From positions 1 through 47,473 of the forward strand of contig JACPJS010000004.1 in assembly GCA_016187405.1 (NCBI GenBank): DNA of 47,473 nt. The letters are read 5' to 3'. The notes beneath the pieces were generated by a model. The model did not search any database. It saw nothing but the letters and a program-made list of their open reading frames with translations, and was not told where the DNA came from. Below are positions 1 through 9,227 of this stretch, piece by piece (position 1 is the stretch's first letter; every line of letters begins with the position of its first letter). The DNA comes from Candidatus Aenigmatarchaeota archaeon (GTDB taxonomy: Archaea > Aenigmatarchaeota > Aenigmatarchaeia > CG10238-14 > SCSR01). Position numbers and translations under genes: made by a program.

Positions 1-20
1 AGTAGTATTATCTCCAAATA

Positions 21-557
21 ATGATGAGAAGATTAATCATATTAGATCTATATGGAACTATTGTTAAAGCTGATAAAAGGGACGGAGTAGTTAGACCTGG
101 TCTACAGGAATTCTTGGATTACTATAGTGATTCTAAAAAAGTCATTTTTACTGATGGGGATATAGAAACAGTTGAAGCTGATTTGCGTCTTACTGGATTA
201 ACTGGGAAGTTTGATAGAATCTATGATCAAAGACATTGTATTGCTGAAGTTGCATATCACATGCAAAATGAAAAGTTTAGAAAAATTTTAACGAGCCGAG
301 GGAGAGGCGATATCAAAAATCTGGAACAAGCATGTAAAGATTTTTCTATTCCAAAATCTGATGCAGTATTTATCGGGGATAACTTCTATGGAAGAGATTG
401 CAAATCAGCAGAATTCCATGGAGTAAGATTTATCAGAGTACCACAGTATAGAACTAATCTCCCTGATTTGGATGAAAGAGACAAAACGGAAGGTTATGTC
501 GAATATGAAGACCCTACGAGTCCCTTTTCTTTTATGTCACTTATAGGGAAGATATGA
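21..557 (+). CDS. HAD-superfamily hydrolase-like protein
   Basis: DLYGT near N-terminus, IFTDGD and VFIGDNFYGRD motifs. Confidence 0.75.
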   Translation: MMRRLIILDLYGTIVKADKRDGVVRPGLQEFLDYYSDSKKVIFTDGDIETVEADLRLTGLTGKFDRIYDQRHCIAEVAYHMQNEKFRKILTSRGRGDIKNLEQACKDFSIPKSDAVFIGDNFYGRDCKSAEFHGVRFIRVPQYRTNLPDLDERDKTEGYVEYEDPTSPFSFMSLIGKI

Positions 558-582
558 GTAAAAAAATTACTTGTCATTAATT

Positions 583-747
583 TTACGCGACCAAAATTTT
601 GAGAAGTATCTCAACAGTAGCGAGACCAAGAACTATGAAGACAACATGCTTTGGTTTCAGTTTCAGGACTTCTTTTTCCTCTTCATTGTAACGGATCAAA
701 CCACCGATACCGCTAGGCATATACATCTTGTCTTTCTTAGACGACAT
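583..747 (-). CDS. Preprotein translocase subunit Sec61-beta/SecG-type (54 aa, below ORF-track cutoff)
   Basis: Minus-strand translation MSSKKDKMYMPSGIGGLIRYNEEE..VLKLKPKHVVFIVLGLATVEILLKILVA*: PSGIGGLIRY plus single C-terminal TM is the archaeal Sec61-beta pattern. The track ORF 571..765 (+) is its antisense. Confidence 0.88.
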   Translation of the reverse strand: MSSKKDKMYMPSGIGGLIRYNEEEKEVLKLKPKHVVFIVLGLATVEILLKILVA

Positions 748-777
748 AATAATCAATTCTCATAAAGGTTCTTAAAT

Positions 778-1947
778 CTAAGACCTTGTCCTTACAAATG
801 ACTTTAGATATCCTCTGCTCCACACCCACACTACAACAAGACCAATTCCCGACAATATGTAAGGCAAGTTTATTTGGTATGTTGCTATGGCTCCTCCTAT
901 TACAGGACCCAATACTCTTGCAAGCGATCCGAAAGATTGTGATATGCCCATTACTACACCCTGCTCATCCTTTTTGGATTCCAATGATATCAATGATTGC
1001 GTATTAGGATTGATGAAACTGAATCCCAATGAAAACAAGAAGCCAGCTGCAATGACATGATAAGCCGAAGTCGCGAATCCCAGCATCAGATAACCTACGC
1101 TGAACAAAACAAGACCGATTCTAATCAAAAGCGTTTCATTGACTTTTGTGAGAAGATATCTGATGCCAAATGCCTGACTGATGAAAGATACAACTCCAAT
1201 CATTGCGAAATAATATCCAATCTGTCCTTCTGTCCATGATAGAAGTTTGTTTGCAAATAACGGGAATACACCTAACGTAAGTGCGGAACAAAAGTTTACA
1301 AGGAAGAAAAGCACCAGCAAGAAACCCATGTTCTTCGGTTGCATTATTTCTCGGGTCAGCTTGTAGTTGAAAAACTGTATCTTGACATTTTTCTTCGGCA
1401 AATGAAGAGATTCCTTGAGCAATACGAGTATCAATAGCGAATTGACAAATGAAAATATGAATGTTATTAGAAATGGTGTCTGTATGGAAAATTGTGCAGC
1501 GAAGAATCCGCCGATGAATGGACCGATTATGAAGCCGATGCCGAATACTGCACCGAACAATGCCATCAGTCTTGTTCTTTCATGCGATTCGCTTAAATCT
1601 GCGATATACGCCTGAGCGACTCCGATATTCGAACCGCCGATTCCGGAAAGTGTTCTGGCTATAAACAAAATCCAAAGGTCGTGCGAAAAGAAAATTATAA
1701 CGTATGATAACGCATTCAGCATTGAACTGACGAACAGGACAGGTTTTCTCCCGTACTTGTCAGATAGTCTTCCTAGAACAGGGCCGAAAATGAACTGGAA
1801 TAGTGAATAAGTCGCGACCAGCAATCCAACTACCAGTGCGTTCCCGCCATAATTCTCTACAAGAAAAGGAAGGAGAGGTATTATGACACCAAACCCGACC
1901 AGATCCATGAACACTACGCCAAATAAAATCCAGAGTTTCTTATCCAT
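778..1947 (-). CDS. MFS transporter (TetA/Bmr-like)
   Basis: 12-TM pattern, GRLSDKYGRKPVLF motif, DLVGFGVIIPLLPF N-terminus. Confidence 0.88.
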   Translation of the reverse strand: MDKKLWILFGVVFMDLVGFGVIIPLLPFLVENYGGNALVVGLLVATYSLFQFIFGPVLGRLSDKYGRKPVLFVSSMLNALSYVIIFFSHDLWILFIARTLSGIGGSNIGVAQAYIADLSESHERTRLMALFGAVFGIGFIIGPFIGGFFAAQFSIQTPFLITFIFSFVNSLLILVLLKESLHLPKKNVKIQFFNYKLTREIMQPKNMGFLLVLFFLVNFCSALTLGVFPLFANKLLSWTEGQIGYYFAMIGVVSFISQAFGIRYLLTKVNETLLIRIGLVLFSVGYLMLGFATSAYHVIAAGFLFSLGFSFINPNTQSLISLESKKDEQGVVMGISQSFGSLARVLGPVIGGAIATYQINLPYILSGIGLVVVWVWSRGYLKSFVRTRS

Positions 1948-2030
1948 AGAAACAAAACTTTGTGCAAAAGAGTAGATAAAGTTTTATTTCTCAGTGTACC
2001 GCAATATATTCAATTCAGAAACGAAAACTA

Positions 2031-2441
2031 TTACTCCGGTCTCATATATTTTGTTAGTTCCATTCCAGATGTTCTAACAAATCCAAATTTTTCGTAGAAT
2101 GGAATGTTAGCAGGATTTTCTTCCCATGCGAATAGAGCAATAGAAGCATATCCTTTGTCCTTAACTCTGTTAATAAGCTCTTCAAGAATTTTTGCCCCTA
2201 CACCTTGACGCTGATAATCTGGATGTACTCCAATATCGTAAAACATGCACATTATCCCGTCTTCCACTATACGCCCTGTACCGATTAATCTTGTACCATC
2301 CCAACCAGTATAGAAAAAAGAAGATTTGGACAACACTTCATTCCATTTTTCCCATCCTCTTGGTTTCCAACCTATTGCAGCCCATAAATCATCTAATTGT
2401 TGGGTTTCTACATCTGTTCCTTCTTTGTATGTGACATCCAT
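2031..2441 (-). CDS. GNAT family N-acetyltransferase
   Basis: DIGVHPDYQRQGVGAKILEELI acetyl-CoA binding motif. Confidence 0.88.
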   Translation of the reverse strand: MDVTYKEGTDVETQQLDDLWAAIGWKPRGWEKWNEVLSKSSFFYTGWDGTRLIGTGRIVEDGIMCMFYDIGVHPDYQRQGVGAKILEELINRVKDKGYASIALFAWEENPANIPFYEKFGFVRTSGMELTKYMRPE

Positions 2442-2473
2442 ACAATGAAATAAAATAATAAATTTAAAAAGTT

Positions 2474-2701
2474 TTACTTCTTTCTTTGCCAGAATGTGAA
2501 CGAGTTATTGTTGTATCCTAGAACAGCCAGAGAAATTATCATCAACACGAATCCAATCACAACATGCGTTTCATGAGGAGTATCTCCCAATCCGATCAAT
2601 GCACCCAGTCCACTGTGAAGTGCATGCGGCAGGAACGCGAAGAACACACCGATTACCAATCCAATCGTCCCAAGGATGTTTACGATGTCATGTGATTTCA
2701 T
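2474..2701 (-). CDS. Small membrane protein
   Basis: Two hydrophobic segments, 75 aa. Confidence 0.5.
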   Translation of the reverse strand: MKSHDIVNILGTIGLVIGVFFAFLPHALHSGLGALIGLGDTPHETHVVIGFVLMIISLAVLGYNNNSFTFWQRKK

Positions 2702-2728
2702 AATTTTCCTGATAAGAAAGAAGAGGGC

Positions 2729-3157
2729 TTATCTCTTAAGCCCGTATGCAACACCCAGTGAAACTACTGCTATTGCCAAGTGTAAGTATGTGATTGTTGT
2801 ATTAATCGCAAATACACTGAACAATACAGCAAGTCCTTGTGGAACTAGACCGACAAGACCTACAACAGCGGCTCCGATTCCGAGACCCATGTTATATGAC
2901 TTGGCAGAACTTTTCATCCCGAACCAAAGACCCAATGCTCCTACTACGATGTGCAAAATGTTTTCGTAAGTGTTTGCTCCGAACAATGGACTAGTAGCCG
3001 AGCTTGATGCTGGCACACCAACCAATGGATTGGATACAAATCCTACAAGGCCGACCAGCACTAAAACAGCGCCGATGACCATAGCGTAAGTTTTTTGAAC
3101 TTCTATGCGTATCACCTGAATCGTAATTGTTGGGGACGGTATATAAACTTTCACCAA
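2729..3157 (-). CDS. Small multi-TM membrane protein (start may be internal, at MVIGAVLVLVG)
   Basis: Repeated hydrophobic Gly-rich helices. N-terminal ~25 aa look non-membrane and could be upstream sequence. Confidence 0.5.
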   Translation of the reverse strand: MVKVYIPSPTITIQVIRIEVQKTYAMVIGAVLVLVGLVGFVSNPLVGVPASSSATSPLFGANTYENILHIVVGALGLWFGMKSSAKSYNMGLGIGAAVVGLVGLVPQGLAVLFSVFAINTTITYLHLAIAVVSLGVAYGLKR

Positions 3158-3227
3158 ACTTGGAGATAACGAAGTTTTAATCTGATTTTATAAGTTTAGA
3201 AAACAATTTTGATTAGCGATAAAATTT

Positions 3228-4637
3228 ATGGATTTTTTTCAAGGAAACGGAGCCTATCAATTATCCGATGTTTATTTTGGAAGATACACGGATACTGACG
3301 AAGACCCGATTAAAGGTAAAAAAGCTACTTGGGGAAACGGTTTGGCAGCTTATCATTTACATGTACCTACAGCAACAGACATAACTTTCGGAGTTGTTTT
3401 TAACTTTGGTTCGTTAAATGAAGGCCGTTTACCTGTCGAGACTGCTCATGCATGGGAACATGCGGCATTCTCAGACCAGCAAATGTTGAAATTAGCTAGG
3501 AAGTACCATGCCAGAACACCACATGATGAAGGTAGTATTTGGACAGAGCTCCATCGTATAATAGGTAGGGTCAATTGCAGTAGTCAATGGTCGCTTTTCC
3601 CTGCATTAGAATCATTGTGCAGATCTGTCTATGGTATCACAGATGAAAAGTTAGCTAGTTTTGAACAAGAAAGAATTCCGATGGAAATAGAATCCCGTGC
3701 ACACCGCAATAACGCCGACGAGTTCTTTCCTTATAGCGTTCTTGCACCAGCTGTCTTTCATGATACTTCATTAAAAGGAAGAATCGCGTATGCACGTCAT
3801 TATGGACATTATCGTTCAGGACTACAGACAAGTCATGTTACAGCATACCATCATGCAAACTTCAGTCCCGATAAAATAGTAGTTGTCGTAACTAGTCCAA
3901 ATGAGGACGACGATACTACCAAAACATTCAAAGTAGTTGATAGGGCACTGGGAAAATTAGAAATGCGTCCTACAAGAGATAGAACCTTATCGGTGTCAAC
4001 TAGGGCACAGACACAAAAACTAACAGTCGACAAAAGATACGATGCACCTCGCGTTGGTATGGGATGCAGAATTCCGAACACTTTAGATGTGGTTGCCGCA
4101 GTAGACATACTCGATTCTATGCTTGCAGATGACGGTGCAAAAAGATATTTGGAAGTTGCTAGGTCCCAAACTGGAGGGTATCCTAAATTTTCCTACCATG
4201 TATATTCAAATCGCATGACTACCGGCACAGGTACAGACGCCTATCTTGTTTTTGGACCAACACTTCCAGGGCGACATAACGAATTACGAGATGCGATATT
4301 TGAAGCATGGGATATCGGAGGTCTCGTTAGGTACAAAGAGATATTTCGTAGCGGGAAAGAGCGAGCGCTTGCCCGTCATAACGAAAATTTGCAGACTGGA
4401 TCGCAAGTGTTTTTAATGGCTAGCGATCTACATTTCGATCCAAGAGATGTTAATAATCCTGACTCATACAGGGAAAAGGTAGAAGGTTTGACATTTGAAG
4501 AAGTTTTAGACGTCCAACAAAGATACATCAGTGGTGAAAATTGTGCAGCAATAGCTGTCGCACGTCCAATCAGAAAAGGCACAATCCGGGTCACACATCA
4601 ACCATCTCGACCACAATTGAGACTAGCCGCAAGATAA
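3228..4637 (+). CDS. M16-family (insulinase-like) metallopeptidase homologue
   Basis: ETAHAWEHAAF matches HxxEH; downstream acidic helix FEQERIPMEIESRAH; pitrilysin-like layout. Confidence 0.7.
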   Translation: MDFFQGNGAYQLSDVYFGRYTDTDEDPIKGKKATWGNGLAAYHLHVPTATDITFGVVFNFGSLNEGRLPVETAHAWEHAAFSDQQMLKLARKYHARTPHDEGSIWTELHRIIGRVNCSSQWSLFPALESLCRSVYGITDEKLASFEQERIPMEIESRAHRNNADEFFPYSVLAPAVFHDTSLKGRIAYARHYGHYRSGLQTSHVTAYHHANFSPDKIVVVVTSPNEDDDTTKTFKVVDRALGKLEMRPTRDRTLSVSTRAQTQKLTVDKRYDAPRVGMGCRIPNTLDVVAAVDILDSMLADDGAKRYLEVARSQTGGYPKFSYHVYSNRMTTGTGTDAYLVFGPTLPGRHNELRDAIFEAWDIGGLVRYKEIFRSGKERALARHNENLQTGSQVFLMASDLHFDPRDVNNPDSYREKVEGLTFEEVLDVQQRYISGENCAAIAVARPIRKGTIRVTHQPSRPQLRLAAR

Positions 4638-4719
4638 AGAATAAAGTGTGCACATCATATTTCTATACAAAAATTAAACCAAGCGGCATAATTTAATATC
4701 AGTCACTATAATACGTATT

Positions 4720-5583
4720 ATGAACAAACTCTTTACAATAGCCTTAGCCTTGATTTTAATTCTACCTACGCCCTACGCCCAAAATCTTACAAACTATTCA
4801 ATCCAAAGTCAAGAAATCAAGTTTGATATTCAAGCAGACAATTCAGTTAAACAAACCATGAAATTCACTTTCAACAACCCGATTAATACAGCTATTAACT
4901 ATACCGTGGACAACAAAGTCCACAACATCCAGGTATCAGACGGTAAGCAGTATATAGATTACAGACTGATACCTAACGCCGATTCGTATATTATCGAAAT
5001 TTTTCCGAAGGAACCTTCAACAACACTGATAATTTCATATAGAGCAGACGACGTTGTTTTTCACAGTGATTCTATCGAACACTTCTTCACAGAATTCTCA
5101 TTTGGTAATACTGTTCAAAATCTCAAAGTCCAGGTTATGCTTCCGGTAGGTTACGGTGTATATCAGAATTCATATCTCCCAATTGACGGCACGATAAATT
5201 CAGACGGCCAGAGAATAATTGTTACATGGGAAAAAACAAACGTGCAAGGGAATATTCTATTTTCAGTCAAGTTCGAAAATCTAAACTCATCGCCAAATAT
5301 TTTACCAATAGCAATCGTAATTTCAATCGGAGCCGTTGCTTACATCTATTTCCATTTCAGAAAAAAAACGAAAGAAGAATTCATCAAAGGATTCAGGGAA
5401 GATGAACAAAAAGTCATAGGTTATCTAGAACAACACAAGAAGACATTCCAGAATAGACTCCAAAAAGAATTCAATTTCTCCCGCGCGAAAGTAACAAGAA
5501 TAGTGATGGTGCTTGAGCAGAAGGGTCTGGTTAAAAAACAGAGATACGGAAGGACAAACAGACTAACCTGGTTGAAGAAATGA
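4720..5583 (+). CDS. Membrane-anchored protein with extracytoplasmic beta domain, TM, and C-terminal winged-helix domain
   Basis: Signal peptide, TM ILPIAIVISIGAVAYIYFHF, then EQKVIGYLEQHKKTFQNRLQKEFNFSRAKVTRIVMVLEQKGLVKKQRYGRTNRL wHTH. Confidence 0.7.
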   Translation: MNKLFTIALALILILPTPYAQNLTNYSIQSQEIKFDIQADNSVKQTMKFTFNNPINTAINYTVDNKVHNIQVSDGKQYIDYRLIPNADSYIIEIFPKEPSTTLIISYRADDVVFHSDSIEHFFTEFSFGNTVQNLKVQVMLPVGYGVYQNSYLPIDGTINSDGQRIIVTWEKTNVQGNILFSVKFENLNSSPNILPIAIVISIGAVAYIYFHFRKKTKEEFIKGFREDEQKVIGYLEQHKKTFQNRLQKEFNFSRAKVTRIVMVLEQKGLVKKQRYGRTNRLTWLKK

Positions 5584-5658
5584 ATGTTTCACGACTGTTT
5601 CACCACACTTACTAGCGCCTGAAACATACAAATAATTCATAATCAACGAGGTGGTTGA

Positions 5659-5877
5659 ATGCAGTTAAAAAGAACTCTTCTATTGGAATGGATTGAACCA
5701 AGTCCAAACAAAGTGGAGGATATCTACGAAGAACTAGTAAAACTTTACCGTAAGAAAACCGAACTGGCTTACGGTGCGTGCAGTAACTGTGAAAATCTAT
5801 CAACCGATCTCTCCCTAGCTGCCAACGGGTGGCTTTGCGAAGATTGTAGAGACGAAATAATGGAGGTGGACAAATGA
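5659..5877 (+). CDS. Small zinc-ribbon-like protein
   Basis: CSNCx(n)CEDC, SD GAGGTGG upstream, ATGA overlap with next ORF. Confidence 0.6.
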   Translation: MQLKRTLLLEWIEPSPNKVEDIYEELVKLYRKKTELAYGACSNCENLSTDLSLAANGWLCEDCRDEIMEVDK

Positions 5878-6674
5878 AGAAATGGTTTATAGCATTAGCA
5901 ACTTCTCTAGTATTGCTAATGCCTGTAGCAATGGCACAGCAAGCAACAACAAACGCAACATCTGTTTCATCGACAGATTTGCAATTCAAAAGATTTGGTG
6001 AATCGTTTCAGGACTTTGTCTTCAACGTCAGGCATATCCTAACTTTCAGTAATGACGCCAAACTAGAATTGCTCAAGGAAAGAAACGATGAAATGAAATC
6101 AAGGCAACAGGCTTGGTTGGACATCAAGGCTCAAGCCCTGCAAGAATTCAGATCAGGAAATCTGACTGCAGAAGAAAAACAAGCAATCGTGAGCGAACTT
6201 CAAGGTGAGCACAAAGCGATAATCAAGAATCATCTGGAAATGACATCAGAAACGAAAGATATCGAACTGAAAGCGAAAGCACACAGCAACACAGAGTTGG
6301 AGACAAAAAGCCATGAAGAAGCTGATATAGAGGAACAATCACAACTGTCATCCGGGTTGAACCTGACAGACTCAGATTTCTTCCTAGCAATTCACTCAAA
6401 TGGAAACACGACATTGACAGCTGACGAAGCTGCATCAATAGTGCAAAGAGACTTTGGTTTCAATGCGTCTCAAGTCAAAACAGAAACAAGAGGCAACACG
6501 ACATACTATGTTGTGACAGGTAACAGTACCGAATCGTCTGGTGCGTATTCACTCACAAAGAATTTCGAAGTGTGGGTTGAATCAGACACTGGTGTAGTAG
6601 CAGCTGTAAACTTGGGAACAAACATAGCTAGTAAAGTTCAAGGCCATACATTAGTTGGAGTAGGGGTGGAATAA
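5874..6674 (+). CDS. Secreted protein, DUF5667-like helical region plus PepSY-like C-terminal domain
   Basis: Signal peptide; VRHILTFSNDAKLELLKERNDEMKSR; LTADEAASIVQRDFGFNASQVKTETRGNTTYYVVTG. Confidence 0.6.
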   Translation: MKKWFIALATSLVLLMPVAMAQQATTNATSVSSTDLQFKRFGESFQDFVFNVRHILTFSNDAKLELLKERNDEMKSRQQAWLDIKAQALQEFRSGNLTAEEKQAIVSELQGEHKAIIKNHLEMTSETKDIELKAKAHSNTELETKSHEEADIEEQSQLSSGLNLTDSDFFLAIHSNGNTTLTADEAASIVQRDFGFNASQVKTETRGNTTYYVVTGNSTESSGAYSLTKNFEVWVESDTGVVAAVNLGTNIASKVQGHTLVGVGVE

Positions 6675-6718
6675 CCCCAAATTTTTTATTTATAAAATAC
6701 AAAATAGAAAGTGAAATA

Positions 6719-7534
6719 ATGAGAACATATCTGATAGTCGCATTGGCAGTTTTGGGAATTTTTGTTACACCTGTTTTCGCCCAATTGGGATCTCAGGCAT
6801 TCCCTGACGTGAATTTCAGTAACGAGAACATAACAGATGCAAAGATTACCGTGGCAGAGACGGCATTTTCCAATCCTGGATTACTACCTGACAGTCCTTT
6901 GTATTTTTTCAAGAGAGTGAAGGAAAACGCCCAATTATTCTTGACTTTCAACGAGGAACAAAAAGCAAAATTACATTTGGAACTGGCTAAAACAAGGTTG
7001 TCAGAAGCCAGAGCTTTGGTTGAGAAAAACAAAACAAGAGAAGTGGAAACTGCGGTTAATGAGTTTAGTGACGAAGTCGATAAGTTAGAAGCCTCTCAAG
7101 GTATTGGAAGAAATGTTTCAGCTTTTGTCAAGGATACGAACGAAACACTTGAAAAAAGCAGAATAGTATTGGCACTCGTTCTACAGAAAGTTCCTGATCA
7201 GGCCAAACCTGCTATTGAAAGAGCTCTCAACAATACTGTTGAAAAGAAAGTCAGGATAGAAATCAATTCTAATGAGACAGATTCTGAAAAGGCAAAAATC
7301 AGAATTGAAGAGAAAACAAAAAGAGAACTAGAAAAAAATAATGAAATCAAGGACACAGTAAGAAAGATCAAGGAAAGGTCCGAATCAGAAAAGCAAAACA
7401 TAACAAGGTCGGAAACAACTCGTACAAGTGAGATTATAGAAAAAACTAAAAGCGAAACAGAACGTACTGTAAGAGAAATCAGCACTCAAACTGCGAATAG
7501 GATAGGAAAATCATTGCCTTCTATTGAAAAATAA
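6719..7534 (+). CDS. DUF5667 domain secreted protein
   Basis: LLPDSPLYFFKRVKENAQLFLTFNEEQKAKLHLELAKTRLSEARALV matches the archaeal DUF5667 pattern. Confidence 0.75.
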   Translation: MRTYLIVALAVLGIFVTPVFAQLGSQAFPDVNFSNENITDAKITVAETAFSNPGLLPDSPLYFFKRVKENAQLFLTFNEEQKAKLHLELAKTRLSEARALVEKNKTREVETAVNEFSDEVDKLEASQGIGRNVSAFVKDTNETLEKSRIVLALVLQKVPDQAKPAIERALNNTVEKKVRIEINSNETDSEKAKIRIEEKTKRELEKNNEIKDTVRKIKERSESEKQNITRSETTRTSEIIEKTKSETERTVREISTQTANRIGKSLPSIEK

Positions 7535-7539
7535 AAAAA

Positions 7540-7793
7540 GGCGTGCTGGGCATAGCCCCTCTTCTGTTTTGGTAGCATTTATCTAAGCGCTAATGCTTGC
7601 ATCCAAGGTTATACCAGTCCGTTTCATTCTGTCACCGGCACTTCTTTTCATCATCATACTGCCGTCAACAGATTCGTTTCTGATTCTGGTTTCTGACTTC
7701 TCAGCCAGCTGCTTCCACAGCACCTTACCGGATGGAGGGAACTTCCTCAGTTTTCCTTTGACAGAAAACCGAAGCTACCTGACCAGCGTCGCC
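7540..7793 (-). ncRNA. rnpB: RNase P RNA (archaeal)
   Basis: 5' GGCGACGCTGG pairs with 3' CCAGCACGCC (P1); CR-I TGAGGAAGTTCCCTCCATC; CR-V-like ACAGAAGAGGGGCTATGCCC; P4 pairing AGTTCC/GGGGCT; internal CAGAAACGA. Confidence 0.87.
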
Positions 7794-7826
7794 TAATTAC
7801 TAAGTAACAGAACTAGTTTATAAACT

Positions 7827-8150
7827 TTATACAAGGTCAATGACTTTTTCAATTTCACCGTACCCAATTACCAAGCTCTCCGTTGACATAACACTAAAAA
7901 GTCCGTATGTGTCCCTTTCAATATGAGCATCTTCCCATCCGGCTTCCCGATATCTTCTTGCAACTTCATATGCAACTCTTCGACTAGTGCCGTAATGTAA
8001 CAAGAAATGAACTTCTTTATGTTCAACGTCATAACGTCCAATCACCTCATTTATTCTTCCTATCTGCCAGTCAACACTAGAAAGTTCTTCGTCAGAAAGT
8101 TGTCTTAATCCTTGATATGATCTTGCAGCTTGTACAGGGGTGGTAATCAT
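7827..8150 (-). CDS. Hypothetical protein
   Basis: 107-aa ORF with coding-like composition. Confidence 0.5.
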   Translation of the reverse strand: MITTPVQAARSYQGLRQLSDEELSSVDWQIGRINEVIGRYDVEHKEVHFLLHYGTSRRVAYEVARRYREAGWEDAHIERDTYGLFSVMSTESLVIGYGEIEKVIDLV

Positions 8151-8212
8151 TCAAATATTATTATAGCAAGTAAAGATTTAAGTAATTAAATTCTACGAAA
8201 CCAAATAATATT

Positions 8213-8716
8213 ATGAGACTTGTTAGGACGATTTTGGAAAGCCTTGGGAAAAATTGGAAGTGGATAGTGTTCGGAGCAGTACTTTATGTTCTACCTGCAT
8301 TATACAGATATTTCACAACAAATTCACTGGTTCCGATACTTGATTACACACTTTTCCTATATCAGCAAAATTCACAGATAATTCCAGTCAATCTAGAGAC
8401 TCTTGGAGCATTATTCCTGATACAAGGTTCGCTCGGTGCAATAGTAGGCAACAGTTTCTTTGAAATGATTCTGAAAAGAAAACTTGAAGGAACTGAAAAA
8501 TATCTTGCTTATGTCCTAGGATCTGTATCGTTTGCTTTGTTATGGACGGGAGTGCAATTTGTAGGTTACAATTTCCTGAATCCGGTTGGTCCTTGGGGTA
8601 ATTCTGTATTTCCAAGTTCGAATGTATACGGTAGAAATATACTGATTTCACTTACAGTCGCACCATTGTTGCCTTATTTGATAGAACTTCTTAACAGAAA
8701 AATTAAATTACATTAA
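8213..8716 (+). CDS. Multi-TM membrane protein
   Basis: Four or five hydrophobic segments. Confidence 0.55.
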   Translation: MRLVRTILESLGKNWKWIVFGAVLYVLPALYRYFTTNSLVPILDYTLFLYQQNSQIIPVNLETLGALFLIQGSLGAIVGNSFFEMILKRKLEGTEKYLAYVLGSVSFALLWTGVQFVGYNFLNPVGPWGNSVFPSSNVYGRNILISLTVAPLLPYLIELLNRKIKLH

Positions 8717-8719
8717 AAA

Positions 8720-9175
8720 TTATTTTTTCTCTGGATCTTCGCAGATTTTTTGGTATAACTCTGTTGCGAGTTGCTTTAAAGTTTCTTCAGTTTCGTTGCT
8801 TTCTCTAACAAATGACATACCATCTTTAGCTAAAGAGTTCGTGTAATCATGGAGTCCTTTTGGACCATCTTGATCAAAAACTCTTGCTGGATATCTGGCC
8901 AAAATTTTCCCCCCATTATCTTTAACTACGCTGCCGAAAGACCTTCCATACTTGTTCAATAAAGTTGCACATTCATTTATTCCATTTGAACTAACTACAA
9001 GCCTGTTAAGCTTTAACACCTGACCCTCAGCGTAACGTGTTACAGGTGTGACTGTTACATTGAGTTTTGGGCTTTCAGAAGCTGGTGAAGCTGGTGAAGA
9101 GGAACATGCTGATAACAATGCAGCAGCTAAAACGATGCCTCTCCCGAACCCGCTGGTTAAATAACCATTTGACAT
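8720..9175 (-). CDS. Putative lipoprotein
   Basis: N-terminal hydrophobic segment with lipobox LLSAC followed by Ser/Pro-rich linker. Confidence 0.6.
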   Translation of the reverse strand: MSNGYLTSGFGRGIVLAAALLSACSSSPASPASESPKLNVTVTPVTRYAEGQVLKLNRLVVSSNGINECATLLNKYGRSFGSVVKDNGGKILARYPARVFDQDGPKGLHDYTNSLAKDGMSFVRESNETEETLKQLATELYQKICEDPEKK

Positions 9176-9227
9176 AGTTTTTATATATTCAGATAACTTT
9201 ATAAGTTTAGTACTTTTTAGTAGTATA

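Noticed and set aside
571-765. Track ORF 64 aa (+)
   Set aside because: Antisense to the convincing Sec61-beta gene at 583-747 (-)
7593-7796. Track ORF 67 aa (+)
   Set aside because: Lies across the RNase P RNA on the opposite strand
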